Source: Jeongeupia chitinilytica
Lineage (GTDB): Bacteria > Pseudomonadota > Gammaproteobacteria > Burkholderiales > Chitinibacteraceae
DNA length: 64,000 nt
NCBI RefSeq assembly: GCF_014652315.1
Contig: NZ_BMYO01000008.1
Location: 124,001 to 188,000, forward strand
Reading direction: 5' to 3'
In this document: in pieces, positions 62,388 through 64,000 of the stretch
Numbering within the stretch: the first letter of the stretch is position 1
Layout of the letters: each line of letters opens with the position of its first letter
Translations under genes and position numbers: made by a program
Notes under the pieces: generated by a model
Database searches by the model: none
What the model was told of the DNA's origin: nothing
The model's input: only the letters and a program-made list of their open reading frames with translations

Positions 62388-63422
62388 ATGGCGGCCGTGC
62401 TGGTTTCGACCGTCACCGTCGCGGCGACGTTCCCCTTACCCAAGGATGGCAGCACCGTGGTCGGGGAAGTCAAGGTCGTCGTGCCGACGCCCGACAACAC
62501 CCTGCTCGATCTGATGCGCCATTTCGACCTCGGCTACGCCGAAATCACCAGCGCCAATCCCAAGGTATCGGTGTGGACACCGAAACCGGGCACCCGGGTG
62601 GTGATTCCGACCCGGTTCATCCTGCCACCCAAACCGTGGGAAGGCATCGTCGTCAACATTCCGCAGCGGCGGATGTTCTACTTTCCGCCGGCAAAGAAAG
62701 GCCAGCCGGCCCAGGTGATCACCTATCCGATCAGCATCGCCCGCGAAGGCTGGTCGACACCGCTCGGCACCAGCAAGGTTATCGCCAAGTACCGCGATCC
62801 GGGCTGGTTCGTGCCCAAGAGCATCCGCGACGAGCATCGCGAGGAAGAGGGCGTCGAGCTGCCCGAGTATTTTCCGCCCGGGCCGGACAATCCGATGGGG
62901 ATGCTGGCGATGCGAACCGGCTGGCCCGGCATCTACCTGCACGCGACCAACCGGCCGTGGGGGATCGGCATGCGGACCAGCCATGGCTGCATGCATCTGT
63001 ATCCGGAAGATGCCGCCGAACTGTTTCCGCAACTCAAGGTCGGCACGCCGTTCCGCGTCGTCAACCAGCCGGTGCTGGTCGGCGATGCCGGCGGCCAGGT
63101 GTGGATGGCGACCTACGAGGGCGTGGGCGAGTACCCGGATCAGGCGGCGCCGGCGACACTGGCCGCCAGCCTGCTCGATCAGCGCATCATGGACGCGGTA
63201 CTGTCGGACCGGCCACTGGATCAGGCGCGTGTGCATCAGCTGCTGGCGAAACCGAGTGCGGTACCGCAGGTACTGAACGCCGACAGCCCGTCGCTGGCCG
63301 CCGTTCTGGCCGGCATCGCTGCTGAACCCTATGCCTTCGCGCCCTACGGCATCGACGCCAACGACGCTTCGCTGCCCGAGCCGCGCCAGCGCAGCGACGA
63401 TGCCGCGTCGGTGTCGCCCTGA
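62388..63422 (+). CDS. L,D-transpeptidase (ErfK/YbiS type)
   Basis: A 344-residue periplasmic enzyme with a short signal sequence, a LysM-like segment (EITSANPKVSVWTPKPGTRV), and a YkuD domain with IYLHATNRPWGIGMRTSHGC, the histidine and catalytic cysteine of the family. The layout matches ErfK/YcfS/YbiS, which attach Lpp to peptidoglycan in E. coli. The start at ATG 62388 is uncertain: the signal peptide would be only about 13 residues, and a start a few codons upstream (non-ATG) is possible. Confidence 0.9.
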   Translation: MAAVLVSTVTVAATFPLPKDGSTVVGEVKVVVPTPDNTLLDLMRHFDLGYAEITSANPKVSVWTPKPGTRVVIPTRFILPPKPWEGIVVNIPQRRMFYFPPAKKGQPAQVITYPISIAREGWSTPLGTSKVIAKYRDPGWFVPKSIRDEHREEEGVELPEYFPPGPDNPMGMLAMRTGWPGIYLHATNRPWGIGMRTSHGCMHLYPEDAAELFPQLKVGTPFRVVNQPVLVGDAGGQVWMATYEGVGEYPDQAAPATLAASLLDQRIMDAVLSDRPLDQARVHQLLAKPSAVPQVLNADSPSLAAVLAGIAAEPYAFAPYGIDANDASLPEPRQRSDDAASVSP

Positions 63423-63429
63423 CGCCGGC

Positions 63430-63843
63430 TCAGCGGCCGAATTCGCCGGCGCGTTCCGGCTGGTAGACGACGTCGAGGATCTTCACGCTGGTGTTGCCGC
63501 CGCCGGGCGCCGGCCAGCTGATCTGCTGACCGACCGACAGGCCGAGCAGGGCGCTGCCGACCGGTGCGGTAATCGAGATCTGGTCGGTTTCGCCGCTCAG
63601 GTCTTTCGGATAGCACAAGGTCAGCTCGAAAGGCTGGCCCGAACCGGCAATCTCGAAACGGACGCGCGAACGCATCGTCACCACGTCGCCGGGCATGTCC
63701 TCCGGCTCGAGCAGGGTTGCCCGGTCGAGTTCGGCGCGCAGGGCCGCAGCCCCCGGAAAGGCACTGGCCGGCAGCGTGTCGATCAGTTCGTACAGGCGAT
63801 CGGCATCGAGCGACGACACCGTTATCGGAGGTAATGCGGACAT
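63430..63843 (-). CDS. rnk: Nucleoside diphosphate kinase regulator (Rnk)
   Basis: A 137-residue protein of the GreA/GreB C-terminal-domain family that binds RNA polymerase. The N-terminal coiled region (SLDADRLYELIDTLP, LRAELDRATLLEPEDMPGD) is followed by the FKBP-like domain (GSALLGLSVGQQISWPAPGG). It converges on the L,D-transpeptidase gene 7 nt away. Upstream, TGCAT-GAA-ATGCA (63862-63874) is a dyad of unknown role; nothing else is seen to the window end. Confidence 0.92.
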   Translation of the reverse strand: MSALPPITVSSLDADRLYELIDTLPASAFPGAAALRAELDRATLLEPEDMPGDVVTMRSRVRFEIAGSGQPFELTLCYPKDLSGETDQISITAPVGSALLGLSVGQQISWPAPGGGNTSVKILDVVYQPERAGEFGR

Positions 63844-64000
63844 GGGAAGGCCTCATCAGGTTGCATGAAATGCATTAGACCGATTTGTCCGGCTTGGTTC
63901 CCCGGCGACATGCGGTCCGTGACCGATGTGCGTGTACCGCGCGCGTTCGGGATAGCCGCAGCTGCCGCGACGGCGACCGTTTTGTTAACATCCGAATCGT

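Overview
This is a GC-rich chromosomal window with tightly packed, mostly housekeeping genes. Gene content and order (pepA-holC, lptF-lptG, dapF-DUF484-xerC, dacA-dat-DUF493-lipB-lipA, pcnB-folK-panB) point to a betaproteobacterium, most likely of the Neisseriales/Chitinibacteraceae type. That placement is inferred from gene order and was not tested by a search. I saw no rRNA, tRNA, insertion sequence, prophage or CRISPR array.

Layout. 1-3214: gpmA, a 30-codon membrane peptide under a Fur-box-like site, and transketolase. 3302-8067: a metal or siderophore uptake module (DUF2946 protein, TonB-dependent receptor, PepSY membrane protein, dedicated TonB). 8074-11261 (minus): pepA, holC and an acidic protein with a hexanucleotide repeat. 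11458-14633: lptF, lptG and galE. 14825-22386: a seven-gene polysaccharide operon (flippase, five glycosyltransferases, WbaP-type initiating transferase), translationally coupled throughout and preceded by a terminator-like hairpin. 22439-29199: argA, a GGDEF-EAL protein, a CoA-binding protein, dapF, DUF484 and xerC. 29254-32105 (minus): bioA and a PilZ-like protein.

32370-35856 is a bufferin-type operon: a DUF2282 precursor peptide, a DUF692 (MNIO) modifying enzyme, a DUF2063 partner, a DoxX-like membrane protein, a 101-residue unknown, an ECF sigma factor and a zinc-finger anti-sigma factor. 36023-45084: a VOC protein, a PNPOx/reductase/ferredoxin fusion, a GST with a divergent LysR regulator, and two tandem DUF1254 genes with a divergent AraC regulator. 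45126-47289: groES-groEL under both a sigma-32-like promoter and a CIRCE operator. 47398-53268: thioesterase, lipoate synthesis, D-amino acid aminotransferase, DD-carboxypeptidase and a PhzF-like protein. 53455-58333: pcnB, folK and panB, then HD hydrolase, transglutaminase-like gene and panC. 58396-59987 is a less GC-rich patch with a P-loop kinase, a frameshifted unknown and a DUF1330 gene. 60140-63843: a LysE exporter, RidA, an Lpp-like lipoprotein flanked by two divergent L,D-transpeptidases, and Rnk.

The most interesting items are the complete bufferin operon with its own sigma/anti-sigma pair, the tandem glycosyltransferase duplication with a changed metal-binding motif, the Lpp-like protein beside two L,D-transpeptidases, the hairpin abutting the flippase start codon, and the single-base frameshift near 59440.
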